From Pontiella agarivorans (lineage in GTDB: Bacteria > Verrucomicrobiota > Kiritimatiellia > Kiritimatiellales > Pontiellaceae): a stretch of DNA of 64,000 nt. Each line of letters opens with the position of its first letter. The first letter of the stretch is position 1. Shown piece after piece: positions 8,662 through 17,274 of the stretch. The stretch covers positions 1 through 64,000 of the forward strand of contig NZ_JARVCO010000002.1 of the NCBI RefSeq assembly GCF_034531395.1. Direction: 5' to 3'. The translations under genes and the position numbers were made by a program. The notes beneath the pieces were generated by a model that had not been told where the DNA came from, made no database searches, and saw only the letters and a list, made by a program, of their open reading frames with translations.

Positions 8662-10221
8662 ATGGGAATCAGTAAATTTTTTGTGATGGCTGTGATTGCC
8701 GGTATGGTTGGATCGGCTCAGGCTGCTCCGCCGAATATTGTTTATATTCTGGCCGACGATATGGGGCCGGGCGATGTGAGCGCTTATAACACGGCCGGCA
8801 AAATCCCGACGCCGCATATCGATCGGATTGCGCAGGAAGGGGTCCGTTTTACCGATGCACATTCGAATGCGAGTATCTGTACGCCGACGCGATATGGAAC
8901 GATGACCGGCCGCTATACGTGGCGGACACCTAGGAAAGAGGGCGTGGTTGGCGGATATACACCGTTAATGATTCAGCCGGGCCGCATGACTGTGTCCCTG
9001 TTTTTGAAAGAGCAGGGCTATCGGACGGCGTGTGTCGGCAAATGGCACATGGGCTTGGACTGGGCGTTGAAGCCTGGCGCAAAAGGGATGAAAGGAAAAA
9101 AGATTCCCGGTAAGTTTGTCGATTTGACCCGGCCGATTACACGGGGTCCGCTGGATGTGGGCTTTGATTATTTCTTCGGGCTGACCGGATCCATGAATAT
9201 GTTCCCTTATGCGTTTATCGATGGTCGGAATTTACAGGGAACGTTGGAGTACCTGCCGGATATGGATGCGGTGAATGCACGGGGATTTGAAGGGGCCAAG
9301 CCGGGTTGGGGCGCAAAGGAATTTGACCGCGAAAAGACACTGGGAATTTTGACGAAGAAGGCCTGCAGCTGGATTCGCCAAAATGCGGAGAAACCGTTTT
9401 TTCTCTATTTTCCGCTGACCTCGCCGCATTCGCCGATTGTTCCCAGTGAAAATTTCAAAGGAAAGAGCGGGCTGAATGGGCACGGCGACTATGTGCTTGA
9501 GACCGATTGGGCGGTGGGGCAGGTGTTGAAGACGCTGGACGAGTTGAATCTGGCGGAGAACACCCTCGTCGTCTTTACATCGGACAATGGTACGTCACCG
9601 CAGGCGGGACTGAAAACGATGCAGGCGAAAGGCCATTTTACGGAAATGCAGTATCGCGGGTTGAAGGGGACCACGTGGGAAGGCGGGCACCGTGTGCCGT
9701 TTGTGGTGCGTTGGCCTGCAGGCGCGAAGCGCGGAATCGTGTCGGAACAGCTGATTTGCTCCACGGATTTACTGGCAACGTGTAACGCGCTTTTGGGGAA
9801 GACGCTGCCAGCCGATGCGGGGGAGGATAGTGTGAGCTTTCTGCCGGCATTGAAGGGCGAAAAAATTCCGGGTAACAGCTCCCGCATGATCGTGCATCAT
9901 TCGGATAAGGGCTTTTTTGCAGTTCGTAAAGGGAAATGGAAGTTGCTGCTGGATGATCGGGGCGGCTCGAGTCGCAAAAATCCGAAAGATCAGCCGGTTG
10001 TAAATGCTGAAGAGATACTCCTGTTTGATATGGAACTGGATGAAGAGGAATCGACGAATCTTTCGCGGCAATATCCGGAAGTGGTTATGCAGATGAAAAA
10101 GGAGCTGGCTTCGCTCATTCGCACGGGCCGCAGTACCCCCGGTGCCGCGCAGCCGACGGATTATGCGGATCCTTCGGTGAAGTGGAAACAGCTGGCTCCG
10201 ATTCGTGAATATTTGAAATAA
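8662..10221 (+). CDS. Secreted sulfatase (S1 family), motif CTPTR
   Basis: 519 aa from ATG 8662; the TTG at 8653 is a weaker alternative. Signal peptide (FFVMAVIAGMVGSAQA), ILADDMGPGD, predicted formylglycine C73 in CTPTR, then TGRYTWRT, GKWHMG and FTSDNGT. It is a close paralogue of the genes at 637 and 10224, and the next one begins only 2 bp after its stop. All three keep the VHH motif late in the protein (IVHHSDKG here) and the RTGRSTPG segment close to the end. The tandem arrangement suggests local duplication with divergence in substrate position or linkage. Confidence 0.93.
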   Translation: MGISKFFVMAVIAGMVGSAQAAPPNIVYILADDMGPGDVSAYNTAGKIPTPHIDRIAQEGVRFTDAHSNASICTPTRYGTMTGRYTWRTPRKEGVVGGYTPLMIQPGRMTVSLFLKEQGYRTACVGKWHMGLDWALKPGAKGMKGKKIPGKFVDLTRPITRGPLDVGFDYFFGLTGSMNMFPYAFIDGRNLQGTLEYLPDMDAVNARGFEGAKPGWGAKEFDREKTLGILTKKACSWIRQNAEKPFFLYFPLTSPHSPIVPSENFKGKSGLNGHGDYVLETDWAVGQVLKTLDELNLAENTLVVFTSDNGTSPQAGLKTMQAKGHFTEMQYRGLKGTTWEGGHRVPFVVRWPAGAKRGIVSEQLICSTDLLATCNALLGKTLPADAGEDSVSFLPALKGEKIPGNSSRMIVHHSDKGFFAVRKGKWKLLLDDRGGSSRKNPKDQPVVNAEEILLFDMELDEEESTNLSRQYPEVVMQMKKELASLIRTGRSTPGAAQPTDYADPSVKWKQLAPIREYLK

Positions 10222-10223
10222 GG

Positions 10224-11792
10224 ATGAATGAAATGAAGATGAAAGTTACAGCAACGGCCGTACTTTTTCTGATGGGCGCGGCGCAGGCCGTTCCGCCGAA
10301 TATTGTTTATATTTTAGCCGATGATATGGGGCCCGGGGATGTTTCCTGTTACAACGCGGAGGGCAAAATTTCGACGCCGAATATCGACCGTCTGGCGCGG
10401 GAGGGTATGAAATTTATGGATATGCATACCAACTCAAGTGTTTGTACCCCGACTCGATATGGCATTCTGACGGGACGGTATGCATGGCGCACATCGCAGC
10501 TGAAAATGGGTGTGCTGAATGGATACAGTCAGCATTTGATTGAGCCGACGCGCGAGACTGTGGCATCCCTGCTGAAAAAGCAGGGATATGCGACCGCATG
10601 CATCGGCAAATGGCACCTGGGTATGGATTGGCAGCAGACGCCGGGGAGTCATTTGACCGGCAAAAAAATCTCCTGGAAAAAAGTGGACCCCAAGGCTCCG
10701 ATAAAAAACGGCCCGAACAGCGTTGGCTTTGATTATTTTTACGGTATTTCCGGCTCCTTGAATATGAGTCCGCATGCCTATATCGAAAATGATCGGATGC
10801 AGGGCGAAATCGAGAAGTTGGCCAAAATGGATGACGTGAATGCGCGCGGATTTACGCAACCTTCAACCCCGGGATACGCCGCCAAAGAATATGTCCAGCA
10901 AGAGGTTGTTCCCCGGTTCACGCGCAAGGCTACGGATTGGATACGGGAAAACAAGGACGGACCGTTTTTTCTGTATTTCCCGCTTCCGTCGCCGCATTCC
11001 CCTCTGGTTCCGAATGCAGCGTTTAAGGGGAAAAGCGGACTCAATCTGCATGGCGACTTTTGTCTGGAGACCGACTGGGCCGTGGGCGAAGTCCTGAAAA
11101 CACTGGACGAACTCGATCTGACGGATAACACACTCGTTGTGTTTACCGCGGATAACGGAACCTCGCCGCGAGCCGGATTTGAGGAGCTGGCCGCCAAGGG
11201 GCATCATCCCAGCTGGATCTATCGCGGCATGAAGGGCACCACCTGGGAGGGCGGGCATCGGGTGCCGTTTGTTGTGCGCTGGCCACAGCAGGTTAAAGCG
11301 GGGGCGGTGTCTTCTGCGCTGATCTGTTCCACCGATTTTTTTGCGACGTGCGCCGAGCTGACCGGAGTGAAACCAGCCCCCGATGCCGGAGAAGACAGTG
11401 TCAGTTTTCTTCCTGCGCTTCAAGGCAGGCCGCAGCCGGGAAGTGACGACCGGTTGGTGATACATCATTCAGATAAAGGTATTTTTTCGATCCGGCGCGG
11501 AACGTGGAAAGTGATGTTTGATGCGTTTGGCGGATCGGGACGATATGATCCGCGGGCGAGTGAGCCGATCAGGAATATTGCCAGTCTGCAACTTTATGAT
11601 ATGGCCTCGGATGCGACTGAAAATGTCAATCTTGCGGCGCAGTACCCGGAGATTGTTCAGAGTCTCCGTAAAGATCTGGCGGGGATTATCCGGCGAGGCC
11701 GCAGTACTCCGGGGCCGAACCTTCCGAGCGATTATAACGATCCAAACGTTGCGTGGCCACAACTTGAGCCGGTCCTGAATGAGTTGAAATAA
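10224..11792 (+). CDS. Secreted sulfatase (S1 family), motif CTPTR
   Basis: 522 aa, starting 2 bp after the previous stop. The in-frame ATGs at 10224, 10233 and 10239 are all possible starts. The signal peptide ends ...LMGAAQA. Predicted formylglycine C74 lies in CTPTR; ILADDMGPGD, GKWHLG and FTADNGTS are present. It is strongly similar to the sulfatase at 8662 and also to that at 637 (shared SCYNAEGKI and PIKNGP segments), so this is a three-member paralogue set flanking the fucosidase gene. It is predicted to remove sulfate from one position of the same polymer as its neighbours. Confidence 0.93.
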   Translation: MNEMKMKVTATAVLFLMGAAQAVPPNIVYILADDMGPGDVSCYNAEGKISTPNIDRLAREGMKFMDMHTNSSVCTPTRYGILTGRYAWRTSQLKMGVLNGYSQHLIEPTRETVASLLKKQGYATACIGKWHLGMDWQQTPGSHLTGKKISWKKVDPKAPIKNGPNSVGFDYFYGISGSLNMSPHAYIENDRMQGEIEKLAKMDDVNARGFTQPSTPGYAAKEYVQQEVVPRFTRKATDWIRENKDGPFFLYFPLPSPHSPLVPNAAFKGKSGLNLHGDFCLETDWAVGEVLKTLDELDLTDNTLVVFTADNGTSPRAGFEELAAKGHHPSWIYRGMKGTTWEGGHRVPFVVRWPQQVKAGAVSSALICSTDFFATCAELTGVKPAPDAGEDSVSFLPALQGRPQPGSDDRLVIHHSDKGIFSIRRGTWKVMFDAFGGSGRYDPRASEPIRNIASLQLYDMASDATENVNLAAQYPEIVQSLRKDLAGIIRRGRSTPGPNLPSDYNDPNVAWPQLEPVLNELK

Positions 11793-11818
11793 GTGGGCAT
11801 GAATAAGGAAAAGTGAAT

Positions 11819-13285
11819 ATGAAGACAGGATATTTTGTACTCGCCGCCACATTGTTTGCAGGGGCCGTCGCTGCGGATTCTCTGAAGAATGCGCGGCCGA
11901 ATATTATTTTTGTGATGACGGATGACCAGGGGTCAAATCTTTCTTTTATGGGACATCCATATATTGAAACGCCGCATATTGACCGGTTCGCGAAACAGTC
12001 GCTTTATTTCAAGGAATATCACGTCAGCCCAAGCTGCGCGCCAACGCGCGCCGCGCTGATGAGCGGGCGTCATGAGTTTCGAAACGGCGTCACTCATACC
12101 GTACATGAACGGGAGCTGATGGCGCTTTCAACAACCACGTTTCCGCAGTTGTTGCAACGTGCGGGATATACTACCGGTATTTTCGGGAAGTGGCACTTGG
12201 GGGATCAGGAGGCCTATCTGCCTGTAAACCGGGGATTCGATGAGGTGTTGGTCCACGGTGCCGGGGGAATTGGGCAGGCCTATTCGGGAAGTAATTTTGA
12301 CTTTCCGCCGAATCGGGGAAAAGGGTCGAAGGCAAAATATTTCGATCCGGTTTTGCTGCATAACGATACCATTGTTCAAACAAAGGGATATTGCACCGAT
12401 CTGTTTTTCAACGCCGCGCTGGGCTGGATTAAAAAGAATCATGAGGCGGATAAACCGTATTTTGCATATATCTCTCCAAACGCACCGCATTCTCCGTTGA
12501 TTGCTCCAAAAGAATCATATGATCGTATTGCAAAGCGTCACCCGGAGTTGAAGAAGGTGTCGGGCCGGTATGCGATGATTGAGAGGATCGACGACAACTT
12601 CGGGCTGATGATGAAGAAGCTGAAGGAATGGGGTGCGCTGGATAATACGCTGATTATTTTCACCACGGACAACGGGGCGCCGTATCGGGGTCCGGAAAGC
12701 AACGAATTCAATGCGGGCTATAAAACCGGTAAGGGAAGTCCTTATGAGGGCGGGGTTCATGTGCCCGCGTTCTGGTACTGGAAAGGGGTTCTTCAGGGAG
12801 GGAAAACCGTGGATGCACTGACGGCGCATATTGATTTGTTTAAAACGTTCTGCGACCTGGCCGGGGCGGAAATTCCGGCGGATATTCAACCGTTGGATGG
12901 CCGCTCGCTGTTGCCGCTTTTGGAAAATCCGGATGCCGAATGGGAAAAACGTCAGTTGTTCACACATCGTGGTCGATGGGACAAAGGCGCAAAACCGGAA
13001 CGCGATGCCAACTGGGCCGTGAGAACCGAACGCTGGCGACTGGTCGGCCGGGAACTCTATGATATCGCGCATGATCCCTATGAAGATCAGGATGTTTCGG
13101 CGCAATACCCGGAGGTCGTCGAGCAGCTGAAAAATGCCTACTACAAGTGGTGGGATGAAACCGTGCCCTACATGATTAATGAAGATCGCGAGTGTGAGTT
13201 GGAGGATCCGTTGGGCAAGCGCTATTACAAGCAGCTCGAGGAGCGCGGTATTCCGGATTGGGTGCCGTACGATCTGGACCTCTGA
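11819..13285 (+). CDS. Secreted sulfatase (S1 family), motif CAPTR
   Basis: 488 aa from ATG 11819, preceded by AAGGAAAAG; GTG 11813 is less likely. Signal peptide YFVLAATLFAGAVAA, then PNIIFVMTDDQGSN. Predicted formylglycine C73 in CAPTR, followed by AALMSGRHEF; GKWHLGDQ and FTTDNGAP are present. It differs clearly from the three CTPTR enzymes upstream: the insert after GKWH is different and the C-terminus ends DWVPYDLDL. It belongs to the arylsulfatase-A-like S1 family; the substrate is not determinable from sequence. Confidence 0.92.
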   Translation: MKTGYFVLAATLFAGAVAADSLKNARPNIIFVMTDDQGSNLSFMGHPYIETPHIDRFAKQSLYFKEYHVSPSCAPTRAALMSGRHEFRNGVTHTVHERELMALSTTTFPQLLQRAGYTTGIFGKWHLGDQEAYLPVNRGFDEVLVHGAGGIGQAYSGSNFDFPPNRGKGSKAKYFDPVLLHNDTIVQTKGYCTDLFFNAALGWIKKNHEADKPYFAYISPNAPHSPLIAPKESYDRIAKRHPELKKVSGRYAMIERIDDNFGLMMKKLKEWGALDNTLIIFTTDNGAPYRGPESNEFNAGYKTGKGSPYEGGVHVPAFWYWKGVLQGGKTVDALTAHIDLFKTFCDLAGAEIPADIQPLDGRSLLPLLENPDAEWEKRQLFTHRGRWDKGAKPERDANWAVRTERWRLVGRELYDIAHDPYEDQDVSAQYPEVVEQLKNAYYKWWDETVPYMINEDRECELEDPLGKRYYKQLEERGIPDWVPYDLDL

Positions 13286-13416
13286 TTGAAGTCGGATTCC
13301 CTCTGAGCAAGACCTGAGACCGTGTTCTGAGACGTGATGGGATCAATTAAATTTTAATATTGAACGGCGGGCCTGAACTGATCGGTGAACCGCTGAATAG
13401 AATGAGATGTAAGGAA

Positions 13417-15090
13417 ATGATGATGAATACTAAAATGAATATTTTTTCTGCGATGATGGGAGTCGGATTGCTGGCCGGTGCCGCCGGTGCGGCAGAGCTG
13501 TCGAAACCGAATATTCTGTTTGTGATGTCGGACGATCATACCTCGCAGGCCATTGGTGCGTATGGTGGCCGTTTGGCGGTGCTGAATCCGACGCCGACGA
13601 TTGACTCGATTGCGGAAGAAGGCATGGTGATGGAAAATGCATTTTGCCAGAATGCGATCTGCACGCCGAGCCGCGCCAGCATCATGACCGGACAAAGCAG
13701 TGCGGTGAATGGTTGTCCAACCTTGGCTGACACGCTGCCGGCCGAGCGGCAGTATCTTCCGATCGAACTGAAAAAAGCCGGATATCAAACCGCAGTGATT
13801 GGCAAGTGGCATCTGCATGCGCTTCCTGAAACGTTTGATTATTATAAAGTGCTGCCGGGGCAGGGCCGTTATTTCGATCCAATCTTTTTCGAACTGGGTG
13901 CCACGGGCGTGAATAAATTCCGTAGAAATGTTTATGAGGGTTCCGTGAAAATGACGGGGCACTCTTCGGATTGTATTGCCGACTCTGCATTGGATTGGTT
14001 CAAAAATAAACGGGATCCCAAAAAGCCGTTTTACCTCAGTATGCACTTCAAGGCGCCGCATGATTATTTTCAGTATGCACCGCGCTATGAAGACTATCTG
14101 GCGGATGTCACTATTCCGGAACCGGAAAATATGCGCGACCGTAAAAACCATGGTTCCATTGCCACCCGTGGCGATCAGGACGAACTGGTTCCATACATTG
14201 GAACATCGGTTGGGCGGCGCAATCCGCGCCGGAATTATTCCCAGGCGGAGGGTCGGGGCAAGTGGGCGAAAAAGCTGGATCAGTCTCGCAGTGATGAAGA
14301 GATTCTGGGGGACACCTATCAGGAATATCTGAAGGCATACCTTCGCTGTGTTAAAGGCGTCGACGATAACCTGAAACGCGTTGTGGATTATCTGAAGGCC
14401 GAAGGACTTTATGACAACACGATTATTTTCTACACCGGCGACCAGGGATTCTACCTCGGTGAGCATGACTACATTGATAAACGCTGGGCCTATGAAGAAT
14501 CGATGCGTATGCCGTTCATCGTGCGTTACCCGAAGCAGGTAAAAGCCGGCCGTTCAGACGCCATCGTTGAAAACATCGATTATGCCCCGACGATTCTTGA
14601 CTTTGCAGGGGCTGAAACGCCGGATTATATGCACGGGCGGAGCTTTAAAAAGATTCTGGAAACGGGGACGGCTTCCAAAGACTGGAAAGATTCCGCCTAT
14701 TATCACTATTGGATGCACATGGCCTCGCACGATAATCCCGGTCACATTGCCATTCGCACTAAACGCTATAAACTGATTCTGTTTTACGGCGCACCGATGG
14801 ATTCCGATCAGGCCGAAACTCCGCCGGCCTGGGAGCTCTATGATCTCAAGAATGATCCGACAGAAGATAATAACGTCTATGACAATCCGGAATATGCCGG
14901 CGTCATCGAAAAGCTGAAAAAGAAGCTTAAAACGCGTCGTGCTGAACTGGGCGAGGACGATCCGAAATTCCCCTTCAATGCTGTGATCAATGAATTCTGG
15001 GATTACGATCAGGCGGATCGGGCGAAGGCGATTCAGCTTTCACACACCTATCGTCAGCAAAGAGCTGCTGAAGCCAAAGTGGAAAAATGA
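13417..15090 (+). CDS. Secreted sulfatase (S1 family), motif CTPSR, with DQ in place of DN
   Basis: 557 aa from the ATG triplet 13417/13420/13423; an AAGGA ribosome site at 13411 fits best with the third. Signal peptide NIFSAMMGVGLLAGAAGA, then PNILFVMSDDHTSQAIGAYG. Predicted formylglycine C82 in CTPSR, GKWHLHALPETFDYY, and YTGDQGFYLGEHD in place of the usual TSDNG. The GEHD ending is typical of the sulfamidase/iduronate/glucosamine-type S1 branch. The protein is longer than its neighbours, with a charged C-terminus. It carries two copies of the TTCCA-N5-TGGAA palindrome, at 14189 and 14673. A 131-bp gap upstream may hold its own promoter; I see no clear element there. Confidence 0.91.
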   Translation: MMMNTKMNIFSAMMGVGLLAGAAGAAELSKPNILFVMSDDHTSQAIGAYGGRLAVLNPTPTIDSIAEEGMVMENAFCQNAICTPSRASIMTGQSSAVNGCPTLADTLPAERQYLPIELKKAGYQTAVIGKWHLHALPETFDYYKVLPGQGRYFDPIFFELGATGVNKFRRNVYEGSVKMTGHSSDCIADSALDWFKNKRDPKKPFYLSMHFKAPHDYFQYAPRYEDYLADVTIPEPENMRDRKNHGSIATRGDQDELVPYIGTSVGRRNPRRNYSQAEGRGKWAKKLDQSRSDEEILGDTYQEYLKAYLRCVKGVDDNLKRVVDYLKAEGLYDNTIIFYTGDQGFYLGEHDYIDKRWAYEESMRMPFIVRYPKQVKAGRSDAIVENIDYAPTILDFAGAETPDYMHGRSFKKILETGTASKDWKDSAYYHYWMHMASHDNPGHIAIRTKRYKLILFYGAPMDSDQAETPPAWELYDLKNDPTEDNNVYDNPEYAGVIEKLKKKLKTRRAELGEDDPKFPFNAVINEFWDYDQADRAKAIQLSHTYRQQRAAEAKVEK

Positions 15091-15166
15091 CATGGAGTCA
15101 GTTCAAGCCGGTTTTTGCAATTAGAGTTGTAACGGGACAGCGAACGAGCTGAATTATAAGGCGAAA

Positions 15167-17269
15167 ATGATGAATGGTGTGAAAACAGCGTTGGCGGTTT
15201 TATGTGTTGCTGCCCAGATTGCAGCGGGTACTGAAAGCAGGCGCACGATTATTTCTCTTAATGGAACCTGGCAGATTGAAGAGACTGCTTCGCCGGATGT
15301 CCTCCCCGAAAGCTATTCTGGAACTGTTCCGGTTCCGGGACTGATTGATATGGCGGGGCCGACGCCGTTTGAGGACGTTGGATATGAGACGGCATACAAA
15401 CGCTATTTCTGGTATCGCCGCGAGTTCACGGTGGGGGACAGCATTCCGGATACGGCTTTGTTGAAAATCAATAAAGCCAAATTTATTTCCCAGGTTTATG
15501 TGAACGGAAAGTTTGTGGGCGAAAATCCGCATAATTTCACGCCCGGAATTTTCGATGTCAAACGCTGGCTTAAAGCGAAAAAAACGAATGAGCTGGTTGT
15601 CCGGATCACGACCTATGAAAACACACCGCCAACCATCATGAACGGGTTCGATGCGGAAAAGAAACGCTACATTCCCGGAATCTATGACGATGTGAGCCTC
15701 ATCCTGTCGGGGCAGCAATTTATTGAAAATGTGCAGGTGGTACCCGATGTGGAACATAAGGCTATGCGCGCTGTGGTTCAGCTCAAGAGCGGGGCGGGAG
15801 AGGCTGCCGTCACGTACCGTATTCGTGAATGCAATTCCGGGAAGGTTGTGGCATCCGGAGAGGCCGACGGACTCGATTTTACGGTTCCGATTCCCGGTTG
15901 CAAACTCTGGTCTCCGGCAAGTCCGTTTCTTTATACGCTGGAGCTGGAAACGGAATCGGACAGTTATTCAACGCGTTTTGGAATGCGCAGCTTCCGACTG
16001 GATCATAAAACCGGAAAGGCCTATTTGAATGGTAAGCCGTTCTACATGCATGGAACCAATGTGTGCATTTTCCGCTTCTTTGAAGATCCGGACCGCAACG
16101 GGCTTCCCTGGGATGAGGCCTGGGTACGGAAACTCTTTCGCAAGATGAAAACCATGCATTGGGATTCGATCCGCTTCACCATCGGATTCCCGCCGGAGCG
16201 CTGGTATGAGATTGCCGATGAAGAGGGCTTTCTGATTCAGGATGAATATCCGATCTGGTACAACAACGAGCGCAGGATTTCCCTGTTTAAAAAAGATCTG
16301 TCGCTGATCCATGTGGAGTTTGAAAAATGGATGCGCGAACGTTGGAACCATCCGTGTGTGGTGATTTGGGATGCGCAGAATGAAACCACAACGACAAAGA
16401 CCGGTGACGCCATTCGAAAGGTCCGTCATCTGGACCTTTCCAACCGTCCGTGGGATAACGGGCGGGGGGCGCCGGTGGATATCAATGATGTCGCGGAAGT
16501 GCATCCCTACCTCTATAATAAATTCCGTAAAGACGAGAATCCTATTCCCGAGGAAGGGCTGCTTAAATACGCCCTGTCGACCGTTCGGATTCCGGACAAC
16601 GGTCCGGCCCAGTTTACGCCTCCTGTTTCGGGAGCGGAACAGTATCCAAATCCTTTCATCATTAATGAATATGCCTGGCTCTGGATCAACCGGAACGGTA
16701 CACCGACCAGCCTGACCGAGGTGCTGTATCCGAAGGCATTCGGAAAACTGACTAAGGAACAGCTCTATACCACCTACGCGCGTCATCTGGCCATGAAGAC
16801 CGAGTATTGGCGGGTGCACCGGAAATGCGCAGGTGTTCTGCAGTTTTGTGTGTTGAGCTATTCCCGCCCGGAGGAACCCAAGGGAGAGACGAGTGATAAC
16901 TTTGTCGATATCAAAAATCTCATTTTTGAGCCGACGTATGAACGCTATGTCAAAGATGCCTTTTCGCCGGTTACCCTGATGATCGATTTCTGGGAGTCCG
17001 AAGTCTCCAAAGACCGGGACGAAGAAATTCGGATTATGATCATCAACGACACCTATACCGATTGGGCGGGAAAGTTAAAGCTGACACTGAGAAACGCTGA
17101 AGGGGTTGTATTCAAAAAAAGAAAACGGGTTGAAGTCGATGCGCTGGGTAAAATTTCAGTGTCCATCCCGGTGCAGTGGGGTGTTGAGCCCGGAGCCTGT
17201 TCGTTGACGGCTGAATTGAAGTACAACGGGGACAAGGTTCAAAGTATTCGGGAATTTGAGGTTCGCTAA
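15167..17269 (+). CDS. Secreted glycoside hydrolase family 2 enzyme (beta-galactosidase/glucuronidase-like)
   Basis: 700 aa with signal peptide (VKTALAVLCVAAQIAAG). The GH2 domain order is visible. The N-terminal jelly roll opens with SLNGTWQIEE and carries YRREF and VYVNGKFVG. A central immunoglobulin-like domain ends in RFGMRSFRL. The TIM barrel starts at LNGKPFYMHGTN. The acid/base Glu is E406 in WDAQNET and the nucleophile is probably E501 in IINEYAWLW. It would cleave a beta-linked galactose-, glucuronate- or mannose-type residue; the exact sugar is not readable. It is followed after 5 bp by the beta-helix protein, so the two are probably co-expressed. In a fucoidan context it could remove a non-fucose branch. 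Confidence 0.88.
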   Translation: MMNGVKTALAVLCVAAQIAAGTESRRTIISLNGTWQIEETASPDVLPESYSGTVPVPGLIDMAGPTPFEDVGYETAYKRYFWYRREFTVGDSIPDTALLKINKAKFISQVYVNGKFVGENPHNFTPGIFDVKRWLKAKKTNELVVRITTYENTPPTIMNGFDAEKKRYIPGIYDDVSLILSGQQFIENVQVVPDVEHKAMRAVVQLKSGAGEAAVTYRIRECNSGKVVASGEADGLDFTVPIPGCKLWSPASPFLYTLELETESDSYSTRFGMRSFRLDHKTGKAYLNGKPFYMHGTNVCIFRFFEDPDRNGLPWDEAWVRKLFRKMKTMHWDSIRFTIGFPPERWYEIADEEGFLIQDEYPIWYNNERRISLFKKDLSLIHVEFEKWMRERWNHPCVVIWDAQNETTTTKTGDAIRKVRHLDLSNRPWDNGRGAPVDINDVAEVHPYLYNKFRKDENPIPEEGLLKYALSTVRIPDNGPAQFTPPVSGAEQYPNPFIINEYAWLWINRNGTPTSLTEVLYPKAFGKLTKEQLYTTYARHLAMKTEYWRVHRKCAGVLQFCVLSYSRPEEPKGETSDNFVDIKNLIFEPTYERYVKDAFSPVTLMIDFWESEVSKDRDEEIRIMIINDTYTDWAGKLKLTLRNAEGVVFKKRKRVEVDALGKISVSIPVQWGVEPGACSLTAELKYNGDKVQSIREFEVR

Positions 17270-17274
17270 TAGAA